A stretch of DNA of 64,000 nt. Source: an uncultured bacterium (lineage in GTDB: Bacteria > Bacillota > Clostridia > Peptostreptococcales > Anaerovoracaceae). Both the position numbers and the translations under genes were made by a program. Each line of letters begins with the position of its first letter. The stretch's first letter is position 1. Location: the NCBI GenBank assembly GCA_905214195.1, contig CAJMLH010000005.1:4794-68793 (forward strand). The letters run 5' to 3'. Under the pieces are notes generated by a model. The model was not told the DNA's origin. It did no database searches and was given only the letters and a program-made list of their open reading frames with translations. Shown in pieces: positions 1 through 7,544 of the stretch.

Positions 1-1
1 A

Positions 2-3000
2 AATGAAAAGGTGATTTATCAGAGATACGAAAGACATATGTCAAGTGTATTTGATAAAGTCAAAGAGTGTCTTAAAGATTTGATAGCTGAAGTCGGAGAC
101 ATAAATGTAAAATGTGTCATAACAGGTTCAGGCGGATTGGCTCTGGCCGAAAAAACAGGAACCTTATTTGAACAGGAAGTTGTTACATGTTCCCTTGCAG
201 TTGAAAAACTTATTCCGCAGACAGATGTAGCAATAGAGCTTGGAGGAGAAGATGCTAAGATAACTTACTTTGGCAGCACTGTTGAGCAGCGTATGAACGG
301 CACATGTGCAGGAGGTACAGGTGCATTTATAGACCAGATGGCAATACTTCTGAATACAGACGGCGAGGGTCTTAACGAGGCAGCAAAAAATTACAAAGTG
401 ATTTATCCAATAGCCGCAAGGTGTGGAGTGTTTGCAAAAACTGACATACAGCCACTGATAAACGAAGGTGCTCCTTTGGAGAATTTGGCTGCATCCATAT
501 TTCAGGCAGTAGTTAATCAGACCATAAGCGGACTTGCATGCGGACATAAGATAAAGGGCAATGTTGCTTTCCTTGGCGGACCGCTTACATATATGTCCGA
601 GCTTAGAAAAAGGTTTATAGAAACATTGGAGTTAAAGCCGGAAGAGGTTATATTCCCGGAAAACTCCAAGTATTTTGTTGCCCTTGGTGCAGCATTTATG
701 GCTGAAAAATCTGAAACTTTAAAATTAAGTGATATTTTAGGAAAAATAAATAATCTTGATTCAAATCAAACAGAGGGAGCTAAGAGAATAGAACCTCTGT
801 TTAAAGATAAGAAGGAATATGATGAATTCAGAGAGCGTCATGACAAGGCAAAAATAAAGAGAAAAGATATAAAAGAAGCAAAAGGTCCGCTTTTTTTAGG
901 AATAGATGCCGGTTCTACCACAACAAAAGCGGCTTTGATAGACAAAGATAAAAATCTTCTGTACAGTTTTTACAGCGGAAACGAAGGAAACCCTCTTACA
1001 ACTACGAAACAAATGCTTAAAGAGGTATACAGTATTCTGCCGTCAGAATCATACATAGCAAATACCACAGTAACAGGATACGGAGAAGGGCTTATAAAGG
1101 CTGGATTTAATGCTGACTACGGTATTATAGAGACTATGGCCCATTATAAAGCTGCTGAAGAATTTCTTCCGGGAGTTGATTTTATCCTCGACATAGGTGG
1201 TCAGGATATGAAATGCATGAAAATAAAAGATCATGCCATATACAGCATAATGCTTAACGAAGCTTGCTCTTCAGGCTGCGGCTCTTTCATAGAAACATAT
1301 GCAAAATCTGTAAATATGTCTGTGGAAGACTTTGCCCAAGTAGGTCTTCATGCAAAGAACCCTGTAGATCTTGGAACGAGATGTACTGTGTTTATGAATT
1401 CAATGGTTAAGCAAGCTCAAAAAGAGGGTGCTGAAATTTCGGATATTGCGGCAGGCCTTTCATATTCTGTAATAAAAAACGCTTTATATAAAGTTATAAA
1501 ACTCAGAAATCCTGAGGAAGCCGGAAATAATATTGTTGTTCAAGGAGGTACTTTTCTCAATGAATCTGTACTAAGAGCCATAGAAAAGGTTTTAGGAAAA
1601 GAAGTAGTCCGCCCCGATATAGCAGGAATAATGGGAGCATATGGCTGCGCTTTGAATTCACTGGAAAACTTTGAGGAAAGACACATATCATTTGTGACTC
1701 CGGCAGACAGCCTTGATGATTTTAAGGCCGCAACATCGAATACAAGATGTAAGGGCTGTGAAAATAATTGTATGCTTACTGTTACAAAATTTGCGGACGG
1801 TGCAAAATATATAACAGGAAACAGATGTGAAAAAGGAGCCGGTAAGGCAGACGAACATAGCGACCTGCCGGATTTGTACGAATATAAGCTTAAAAGAGTA
1901 TTTGATTACGAACCTCTTTCCGATGATGAAGCTGAACGGGGCAGAATTGCTATTCCCAGAGTTCTTAATATGTACGAAAATTATCCGTTCTGGTTTACAT
2001 TTTTTACGCAGCTGAAGTTTAAAGTGGTTTTGTCACCTAATTCTTCCAAAGAACTCTATGAAAAGGGGATAGACACCATTTCTTCAGATACTGCATGTTA
2101 TCCTGCCAAGATGGTTCATGGCCATATTAAAACTCTTGTGGAAATGGGAGAAAAGAGGATATTCTATCCATGCATTAACTATGAACAAAAGGAAGATTCC
2201 TACTCGCAAAATCACTACAATTGTCCGATTGTGGCAACTTATCCTGAAGTTATAGCAAACAATATGGATGAAATTTTTAAAGATGCAGGAGTTGAATTTT
2301 TGCATCCGTTTGTCCCATATGATGACGATAAGCGTCTTATAAAAAGGATGACTAAGCTTCTTTCCGGCAAAAATGTAGGCACAGCAGAAATAAAAGAAGC
2401 GGTTCTAAAGGCTCGTGAAGCTGAACTGAAATTTAAAGATGATGTCAGAAAAGAAGGCGAAGCTGCATTAAGATATATAGAAAAACATGGTAAGAAAGGC
2501 ATAATTCTTTCCGGAAGACCATACCATCTTGACAAAGAAATAAATCATAGCATAAATAAGATGATAACATCTTTTGATATGGCAGTCCTTTCGGAAGACT
2601 CCATTTGCCATTTAAGTTCTCTTAAAAGACCTATAAGAGTTCTTGACCAGTGGACATACCATTCAAGACTGTACAAGGCTGCTGATTTTGCAGGAACAAG
2701 AGATGATGTTGAACTTATACAGCTCAATTCTTTTGGATGCGGAGTAGATGCTGTGACTACCGATCAAGTAGAAGAAATTCTGGAACACAACAATAAACTT
2801 TATACGGTACTTAAAATAGACGAAGGCACCAATATGGGAGCCGCCAGAATACGCATACGCTCCCTCAAAGCGGCTATAGACGAAAGAAGCAAGAACGGCA
2901 TCAAGCATGAGCACTACGAAAAACCATATAAACGCAGGATTTTCACTAAAGAGATGAAAGAGGATTACACGGTTATAATTCCGCAGATGTCTCCGATTCA

Positions 3001-4183
3001 TTTTCAATATTTTGAAGCAGTGCTGAATTCAAGCGGATACAAAGCTGTGTTAATGCCTACCGTTGATAAAAATGCTGTAGATGAGGGTCTTAAATATATA
3101 AACAATGACGCATGTTATCCTACCCTTGTTACTTTAGGTAAGATGATAAGTGCCCTTAAGTCAGGCGAATATGATTTGGACAGAACTGCCCTGATTATGT
3201 CTCAGACAGGGGGAGGATGCAGAGCCAGCAACTATATTGCGCTCCTTAGAAAAGCTCTTAAGGATTTGGGAATGGAGCAAGTTCCGGTAATATCATTTAA
3301 TACAGCCGGACTTGAATCAAATCCGGGATTTAAGATAGGCATTTCCATGGGTAAAAAGCTTATCATAGGAGCATTGTACGGAGATTTGTTCCAGAGACTT
3401 TTATATGCTACAAGACCTTACGAGAAAGTCAAAGGAAGCGCCGTAGGCATAATGAAAAAGTATGAGCCTGAAATTTTCCAAAATTGCAGAGATGGCAAAA
3501 TATCCACATATAAAAGACTGGCGAAGAAGATTGTAGAAGAATATGATAATCTTCCTCTGACCGGTGAGAAGAAACCGAGAGTAGGTGTAGTAGGTGAGAT
3601 TCTTGTAAAGTATCATCCCGACGCCAATAACAACATAGTGGGCATAATAGAAAAAGAGGGCGGAGAAGCCGTAGTCCTCGATTTGATAGACTTCTTTTTG
3701 TACGGAATGTACAGCAAGAAGTTCAACTATGAAAAGCTTTCCGGCTCTTATCTTAAGTACAAAGAAAACAAGGTTGCTATAAAATTGGTGGAGTGGTTCA
3801 GAAAACCTATGAGAAAGGCTCTTAGAGAGAGCAAGCGCTTCGATGAGCCATCATACATAGAAGAAACGGCGGCAGCTGCATCAGAGATAGCTTCCATCGG
3901 AAATCAATGCGGAGAGGGATGGCTTCTTACAGGCGAGATGCTGGAACTTATCAAGAACGGAGTTGATAATATTGCATGTTTGCAGCCTTTTGCTTGCCTG
4001 CCTAACCATGTTACCGGTAAGGGAATGATGAAAGCCATAAGAGAACGATACCCTAAGGCCAATATAGTAGCTATCGACTATGATCCGGGCGCCAGCAACA
4101 CCAATCAGCTTAACCGTATTAAGCTGATGATGGCTACTGCCCACAAGAATTTTAATAAGGAAGATATAAAGAGAAAGGAATAG
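2..4183 (+). CDS. acyl-CoA dehydratase activase-related protein, double ATPase domain (5' partial)
   Basis: The frame is open to the window edge, so the true start lies upstream; the GTG at 11 is not convincing because the residues around it (NEKVIYQRYERH) look like the interior of this family. About 20-40 residues with the first phosphate-binding loop are missing. Two BadF/BcrA-type ASKHA ATPase domains follow each other: residues 1 to about 260, and about 295-560 starting with GIDAGSTTTKAAL. Each keeps the two cysteine sites that bind the bridging [4Fe-4S] cluster in HgdC-type activators (GTCAGGTGAF with AARCGVF; ACSSGCGSF with GTRCTVF). A long C-terminal region (about 640-1390) has DUF2229 and dehydratase-component-like character. 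Known relatives deliver a low-potential electron, at the cost of ATP, to 2-hydroxyacyl-CoA dehydratases. No dehydratase subunit is in view, so the partner is unknown. Confidence 0.85.
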   Translation, partial: NEKVIYQRYERHMSSVFDKVKECLKDLIAEVGDINVKCVITGSGGLALAEKTGTLFEQEVVTCSLAVEKLIPQTDVAIELGGEDAKITYFGSTVEQRMNGTCAGGTGAFIDQMAILLNTDGEGLNEAAKNYKVIYPIAARCGVFAKTDIQPLINEGAPLENLAASIFQAVVNQTISGLACGHKIKGNVAFLGGPLTYMSELRKRFIETLELKPEEVIFPENSKYFVALGAAFMAEKSETLKLSDILGKINNLDSNQTEGAKRIEPLFKDKKEYDEFRERHDKAKIKRKDIKEAKGPLFLGIDAGSTTTKAALIDKDKNLLYSFYSGNEGNPLTTTKQMLKEVYSILPSESYIANTTVTGYGEGLIKAGFNADYGIIETMAHYKAAEEFLPGVDFILDIGGQDMKCMKIKDHAIYSIMLNEACSSGCGSFIETYAKSVNMSVEDFAQVGLHAKNPVDLGTRCTVFMNSMVKQAQKEGAEISDIAAGLSYSVIKNALYKVIKLRNPEEAGNNIVVQGGTFLNESVLRAIEKVLGKEVVRPDIAGIMGAYGCALNSLENFEERHISFVTPADSLDDFKAATSNTRCKGCENNCMLTVTKFADGAKYITGNRCEKGAGKADEHSDLPDLYEYKLKRVFDYEPLSDDEAERGRIAIPRVLNMYENYPFWFTFFTQLKFKVVLSPNSSKELYEKGIDTISSDTACYPAKMVHGHIKTLVEMGEKRIFYPCINYEQKEDSYSQNHYNCPIVATYPEVIANNMDEIFKDAGVEFLHPFVPYDDDKRLIKRMTKLLSGKNVGTAEIKEAVLKAREAELKFKDDVRKEGEAALRYIEKHGKKGIILSGRPYHLDKEINHSINKMITSFDMAVLSEDSICHLSSLKRPIRVLDQWTYHSRLYKAADFAGTRDDVELIQLNSFGCGVDAVTTDQVEEILEHNNKLYTVLKIDEGTNMGAARIRIRSLKAAIDERSKNGIKHEHYEKPYKRRIFTKEMKEDYTVIIPQMSPIHFQYFEAVLNSSGYKAVLMPTVDKNAVDEGLKYINNDACYPTLVTLGKMISALKSGEYDLDRTALIMSQTGGGCRASNYIALLRKALKDLGMEQVPVISFNTAGLESNPGFKIGISMGKKLIIGALYGDLFQRLLYATRPYEKVKGSAVGIMKKYEPEIFQNCRDGKISTYKRLAKKIVEEYDNLPLTGEKKPRVGVVGEILVKYHPDANNNIVGIIEKEGGEAVVLDLIDFFLYGMYSKKFNYEKLSGSYLKYKENKVAIKLVEWFRKPMRKALRESKRFDEPSYIEETAAAASEIASIGNQCGEGWLLTGEMLELIKNGVDNIACLQPFACLPNHVTGKGMMKAIRERYPKANIVAIDYDPGASNTNQLNRIKLMMATAHKNFNKEDIKRKE

Positions 4184-4326
4184 GCAATATGGACTGTATT
4201 GAACTGTGCCTCGTGTTGTTGAACCGTACCCTATGTCGTGGGGAGGTTGGCTGAATTTGTGATTTTCGGCGAAAAAGCCAACAAATGACTGCCTGTGGCG
4301 GTCGAAATTTGTCGCAAAATGTCGCC

Positions 4327-4371
4327 CATTGGCTGATTTTAAAATTATTAAGCAGCAGGCCAATGTTTTTT
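4327..4371 (+). terminator. possible terminator downstream of the activase gene
   Basis: CATTGGC (4327-4333) can pair with GCCAATG (4359-4365), which is followed at once by six T residues. The loop is long (25 bases) and the stem only 7 bp, so this is a weak rho-independent terminator candidate lying about 145 bases after the activase stop codon. Confidence 0.35.
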
Positions 4372-4515
4372 CAAAAAAATGTTGTCCTCATAGCTGCAAG
4401 CAGAATAAATAGCCAATATCGACAAATCCGCCACGCAGCAATGCTGCCCAAGCCATAATTTTGTGGTCACACACGGCCGTTGCCGGATGACAGGCCAACA
4501 ACTTACTGTTAATAG

Positions 4516-4552
4516 TCGGTAGAATAAGAATGGTTATATCTTATTCTACCGA
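4516..4552 (+). promoter_or_regulatory. perfect 14-bp inverted repeat upstream of the hypothetical gene
   Basis: TCGGTAGAATAAGA (4516-4529) and its exact complement (4539-4552) flank a 9-base loop, and TTTT follows the right arm. It could act as an AT-rich terminator for incoming transcripts, or as an operator for the gene starting at 4617. The length and perfection of the arms make it unlikely to be chance. Confidence 0.55.
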
Positions 4553-4616
4553 TTTTATTGTAACTCACGGCACCTTATGGTATATTAAAATCAAAAGCAG
4601 CCATAGGAGAAAAATT

Positions 4617-5336
4617 ATGAAAAATATTACTCGGCAGCAGCTATTTGAAACGGATAAGCGTCCCGTCACATGTCCCGACGAATATTTAAAGCATTACGGA
4701 GATGATTGCTTTGCCGCAGAGCCGGAAATGAAAAAGCTGATTTTCCAAAATTTCCGCCTGCAAAAAGCTCTTATCGAAGAATATGCTTGCATGAAAGAAG
4801 CACTGCTTCAAGATGAAAGTTTGCTGCCTGAAAATTTTGGATTTAATGCATTATTCTTCACCTGCAATAAGGGTGAAAATAAGGATATTGCAAACAATAT
4901 CAAAAAAATATACGGAACAATTCTCAATGTCAGAGACGAAAGGGGAAACCTTATAGGCTATCAGACATCGGACACCTTACCTATGGCTCGCAGCATAATC
5001 AAGGAGTTATGGGATGAGGGGAAAATAGATAAACACCTGACTCACTTCCTGTCCTCTGAGGCTACAGGAGGCAGCATAAGTCCTTATATGACTGTCGTAA
5101 TCCTTGAAAAGAAAGAACCTGCTGTTTCGGCGGCAGCGGACTTAAAGGAAAGTGAATTTTACAAGACTCTTATCTGTGATATTGTAAACTGCGGACTGGG
5201 AGGATTTTTCAGCAATAAATTTTCAACGGAAGAACTGGAAAGCGATTTATATATCAGAGCGCTAATGGAACTTGGTCATGATGTATATGTTTTCGGCGAG
5301 GAAAACAGTTCGTTATACCATATAATAGTTAAATGA
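4617..5336 (+). CDS. hypothetical protein, 239 residues
   Basis: I do not recognise this protein. The ATG at 4617 is chosen because AGGAGA (4605-4610) precedes it at normal spacing; the frame opens further upstream at 4530, but that would start inside the inverted repeat. It looks soluble: no signal peptide or membrane span. The N-terminal third is rich in charged helix (EMKKLIFQNFRLQKALIEEY). The middle holds a hydrophobic strand with FNALFFTC, then GTILNVRDERGNLIGYQTSD, and a glycine-rich LSSEATGGSISPYMTV segment. The gene stands alone between a strong inverted repeat and a terminator, so it is probably its own transcription unit. Gene reality is supported by the ribosome site, the length and the flanking signals. 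Confidence 0.65.
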   Translation: MKNITRQQLFETDKRPVTCPDEYLKHYGDDCFAAEPEMKKLIFQNFRLQKALIEEYACMKEALLQDESLLPENFGFNALFFTCNKGENKDIANNIKKIYGTILNVRDERGNLIGYQTSDTLPMARSIIKELWDEGKIDKHLTHFLSSEATGGSISPYMTVVILEKKEPAVSAAADLKESEFYKTLICDIVNCGLGGFFSNKFSTEELESDLYIRALMELGHDVYVFGEENSSLYHIIVK

Positions 5337-5343
5337 ACGAATT

Positions 5344-5387
5344 AAAATCACGGTAAGCCGGCTTTGCATGCTGCCGTGATTTTGCTT
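5344..5387 (+). terminator. rho-independent terminator after the hypothetical gene
   Basis: AAAATCACGG (5344-5353) pairs with CCGTGATTTT (5374-5383), with possible further pairing inside the loop, and the right arm runs into a T-rich stretch. It starts eight bases after the stop codon at 5336. Confidence 0.75.
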
Positions 5388-5468
5388 TGTAAAAGACTTT
5401 TGGAGTCAATTTGCAATTCCTTTTTGCAATAAGGAATGCACATTTTTTACAAATAATAAAATCAAAAC

Positions 5469-5497
5469 TTGAAAGGAACTTTAGACGGTGATATAAT
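5469..5497 (+). promoter_or_regulatory. sigma-A-type promoter for yebC
   Basis: TTGAAA (5469-5474) and a perfect TATAAT (5492-5497) are separated by 17 bases. The start of transcription would fall near 5504, about 30 bases before the yebC ATG. Confidence 0.8.
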
Positions 5498-5535
5498 AAT
5501 CATGACGAAAATATATCACTTAAGGAGGTGTCTCC

Positions 5536-6264
5536 ATGGGAAGACACGGTACAATAGCCGGAAGAAAAGCAGCGCAAGACTCAAAAAGAGCTGCGATGTT
5601 TACTAAATATGCAAGAGCAATTACAGTTGCAGCCAAGGACGGCGGCGACCCTGAATATAATGCTTCGTTAAGATTGGCAATAGAAAAAGCCAAAGCCATT
5701 TCCATGCCTAACGATAACATCAACAGAGCAATAAAAAAGGGAACAGGCGAAATGGCCGGTGAAACTTACGAAGAACTTAAATTTGAAGGTTACGGAGTAG
5801 CCGGAGTAGCCGTTATAGTAGAAGCTCTTACTGACAACAATAACAGAACCACTTCATCAGTAAGATCAACCTTTGACAAATACGGCGGCAATCTGGGAGC
5901 ACCCGGATGTGTATCGTATATGTTCTCAAGAAAAGGTATTATTCTTATAGAAAAAACAGATGATATAGATGAGGACACTTTACTTGAGGCAGCACTGGAA
6001 GCAGGTGCAGACGACATGATTGTTCACGATGACAGCTTTGAAATCGTAACAGACCCATCTGTACATACAGATGTCCATCATGCCCTTACAGATGCAGGAT
6101 ATGAAATAGCAGAATCCGATGTTGAGCAAGTTCCGTCAATGGAATCAACTCCGACAGACCCTGCTGATATCAAAAAATTAGCTAAGATGATAGAAGTTCT
6201 TGAAGATAATGATGATGTACAAAAAGTATATACAAATTGTGCCATAGATCTTTATGAGGAATAA
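5536..6264 (+). CDS. yebC: YebC/PmpR/TACO1 family protein
   Basis: The 242-residue length and the start MGRHGTIAGRKAAQDSKRA are typical of the Clostridia branch of YebC (the usual motif is GHSKWANIKHRKAAQD). Further family segments are visible: MPNDNINRAIKKGTGE near residue 57, the Y-GVAGVAVIVEALTDNN strand near 85, and NLGAPGCVSYMF near 118. The ATG follows a strong AAGGAGGTG ribosome site. Members were long called transcriptional regulators; mitochondrial TACO1 and some bacterial homologues act on translation at proline-rich stretches. Which role applies here cannot be read from the sequence. It is monocistronic, with its own promoter and a 6S-like RNA right after it. Confidence 0.93.
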   Translation: MGRHGTIAGRKAAQDSKRAAMFTKYARAITVAAKDGGDPEYNASLRLAIEKAKAISMPNDNINRAIKKGTGEMAGETYEELKFEGYGVAGVAVIVEALTDNNNRTTSSVRSTFDKYGGNLGAPGCVSYMFSRKGIILIEKTDDIDEDTLLEAALEAGADDMIVHDDSFEIVTDPSVHTDVHHALTDAGYEIAESDVEQVPSMESTPTDPADIKKLAKMIEVLEDNDDVQKVYTNCAIDLYEE

Positions 6265-6281
6265 TTTATCTTCGATTTACT

Positions 6282-6287
6282 TATAAT
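6282..6287 (+). promoter_or_regulatory. -10 element for the 6S-like RNA
   Basis: A perfect TATAAT lies 7 bases before the expected 5' end of the structured RNA. No clear -35 box is seen at the right distance (it would fall on the last yebC codons). Confidence 0.5.
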
Positions 6288-6290
6288 TAA

Positions 6291-6471
6291 AATATTCCTG
6301 GGTTATGCGTTAGGGAATCATAATTGAACCTACACTTTTGAATCGGGAATTCGGAGTTTTCAAAGCGTTATGTCAGGCCTCACTATCAGAGGAAGACAGA
6401 GGCAAGAAACAGAGTACCCACCTATCTTTTGATAGGGCGTCAATTATCTCCCCGACGGTAACCCGGGTATT
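6291..6471 (+). ncRNA. ssrS: probable 6S RNA
   Basis: About 180 bases form one long rod. The 5' strand (CCTGGGTTATGCGTTAGGGA, 6298-6317) pairs over about 20 bp with the 3' strand (TCCCCGACGGTAACCCGGG, 6448-6466). This leaves a large open central region whose 3' side carries a small hairpin (CCTATC/GATAGG, 6421-6436). A distal arm includes GCCTC/GAGGC near 6377-6402. The length, closing stem, open bubble that mimics a promoter, TATAAT just upstream and terminator just downstream all match 6S RNA, which binds the housekeeping RNA polymerase holoenzyme. The family call is from architecture, not from an alignment. Reading frames crossing this segment are not genes. Confidence 0.65.
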
Positions 6472-6505
6472 AAATCCAACAGATTTCTGTTGGATTTTCT
6501 TTATT
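6472..6505 (+). terminator. terminator of the 6S-like RNA
   Basis: AAATCCAACAGA (6472-6483) pairs with TCTGTTGGATTT (6486-6497), followed by TTTTCTTTATT. It directly abuts the end of the long closing stem, as expected for a stand-alone small RNA. Confidence 0.85.
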
Positions 6506-6701
6506 AAGAAAAAATATATCAAGTTTATGAAAACCCAGGTAGAGCCACAGAAAAAATCAAACATAAATTACGGCAAATATTGTTTCACGCATACTTTGTG
6601 AAATATTTATAAATTTAACAAAAGGGGGTAGTCAAACACTCCCAAATATTATAGAATATAGCCGTTGATTAAACGCAAGGAAAAAGGTAAGGTAGAAAAC
6701 A
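6506..6701 (+). promoter_or_regulatory. structured leader upstream of the formate/nitrite-type transporter
   Basis: This 196-base gap holds two inverted repeats: TTTCAC (6583-6588) with GTGAAA (6598-6603), and GGGGGT (6624-6629) with ACTCCC (6638-6643). The first could be an operator and the second an RNA hairpin. AAGGTAAGG just upstream of 6702 is the likely ribosome site. No convincing promoter pair is visible, and I do not recognise a riboswitch class. Confidence 0.35.
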
Positions 6702-7544
6702 ATGAATCATTTAAAACCGGTAGAAATATTGGAACAAACAGTAAACAGCGGAATTGCAAAAGCAGGCGGTTCCTTTAGAAAACTTTTCATACTCGGAATA
6801 TTAGCCGGAGCTTATATAGCATTTGCGGGAGCAGCGGCAAATATGGGTGCTTTCAATCTCCTTCTTGAGGCCGGAACTTTTGGTCTGGGAAAGATATTAT
6901 CAGGTACTATTTTTACAGGCGGAATAATAATGGTAACTTTGGCAGGGGCCGAACTCTTTACAGGCAACAGCCTTATGACTCTGTCGGTTTTAGAAAAGAA
7001 AGTAACAATATCTAAGCTTTTAAGAAACTGGATTATTGTTTACATAGCAAACTTTATAGGCAGCGTACTTATAGCATGGATGGTATGCAATACAGGAATA
7101 CTTACATCAGGCAGCGATATGTTAGGTGCATTCACTGTAAAGGTGGCGGCAGGGAAAGTGAATATGACTTTCCTCCAATGCTTACTTTCCGGAATACTCT
7201 GCAACTGGCTTGTATGTCTTGCAGTATGGTCGGCAACGGGAGCTTCCACAACAGTAGGCAAAGTATTTGCGCTGTTTTTCCCTGTATGGCTTTTTGTAAC
7301 AGGAGGATTTGAACACAGCGTAGCTAATATGTATTTTATACCGGCCGGAATATTCGCTTCACAAAATGAAGTCTTTGCAACACTTTCCGGTGCGGCACCT
7401 GAAGCTTTGGCAAATTTAACATGGGAAGGCATGTTAGTAAATAACCTTCTTCCTGTAACCATAGGTAACATAATAGGCGGAGGCGTATTTGTAGCTACTG
7501 CATATTGGCTTGCACTAAAAGGAGGAAAAAACAATGTCAAGTAG
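6702..7544 (+). CDS. formate/nitrite transporter (FNT) family protein
   Basis: The 280-residue protein has the six-helix FNT fold. Characteristic stretches are AGAYIAFAGAAANMGAFNL near residue 35, the FTGNSLMTLSVLEKK segment near 85, NFIGSVLIAWMV, CNWLVCLAVW near 170, and GFEHSVANMYFIPAGIF near 208 (the pore histidine lies in GFEHSVAN). FNT channels move formate, nitrite or hydrosulfide across the cytoplasmic membrane as weak acids. Formate export or uptake would suit an anaerobe, but the substrate is not settled, and no formate enzyme is encoded next to it. Its last 11 bases overlap the OPT transporter gene, so the two are co-translated. Confidence 0.9.
   Translation: MNHLKPVEILEQTVNSGIAKAGGSFRKLFILGILAGAYIAFAGAAANMGAFNLLLEAGTFGLGKILSGTIFTGGIIMVTLAGAELFTGNSLMTLSVLEKKVTISKLLRNWIIVYIANFIGSVLIAWMVCNTGILTSGSDMLGAFTVKVAAGKVNMTFLQCLLSGILCNWLVCLAVWSATGASTTVGKVFALFFPVWLFVTGGFEHSVANMYFIPAGIFASQNEVFATLSGAAPEALANLTWEGMLVNNLLPVTIGNIIGGGVFVATAYWLALKGGKNNVK

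Larger units (their letters stand above)
4184..4616. other. gene-free region rich in inverted repeats
   Basis: This 433-base gap has no convincing gene. It contains several nested inverted repeats: GTTGGCT (4246-4252) with AGCCAAC (4276-4282) enclosing a TTTTC/GAAAA pair, ACAAAT with ATTTGT around 4281-4312 enclosing ACTGCC/GGCGGT, and GCAGC/GCTGC near 4435-4447. It looks richer in G+C than usual intergenic DNA here. It could be a structured RNA, or a decayed short non-autonomous repeat element. I do not recognise a known RNA family. Confidence 0.4.

Noticed and set aside
3881..4363. 160-residue minus-strand frame at the end of the activase gene
   Set aside because: It lies mostly antisense to a well-supported gene, has no family features, and its upstream end falls in a repeat-rich gap.
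6338..6601. Short frames on both strands across 6338-6601
   Set aside because: They run through the long RNA stem and its terminator; composition follows the RNA structure and there is no ribosome site.
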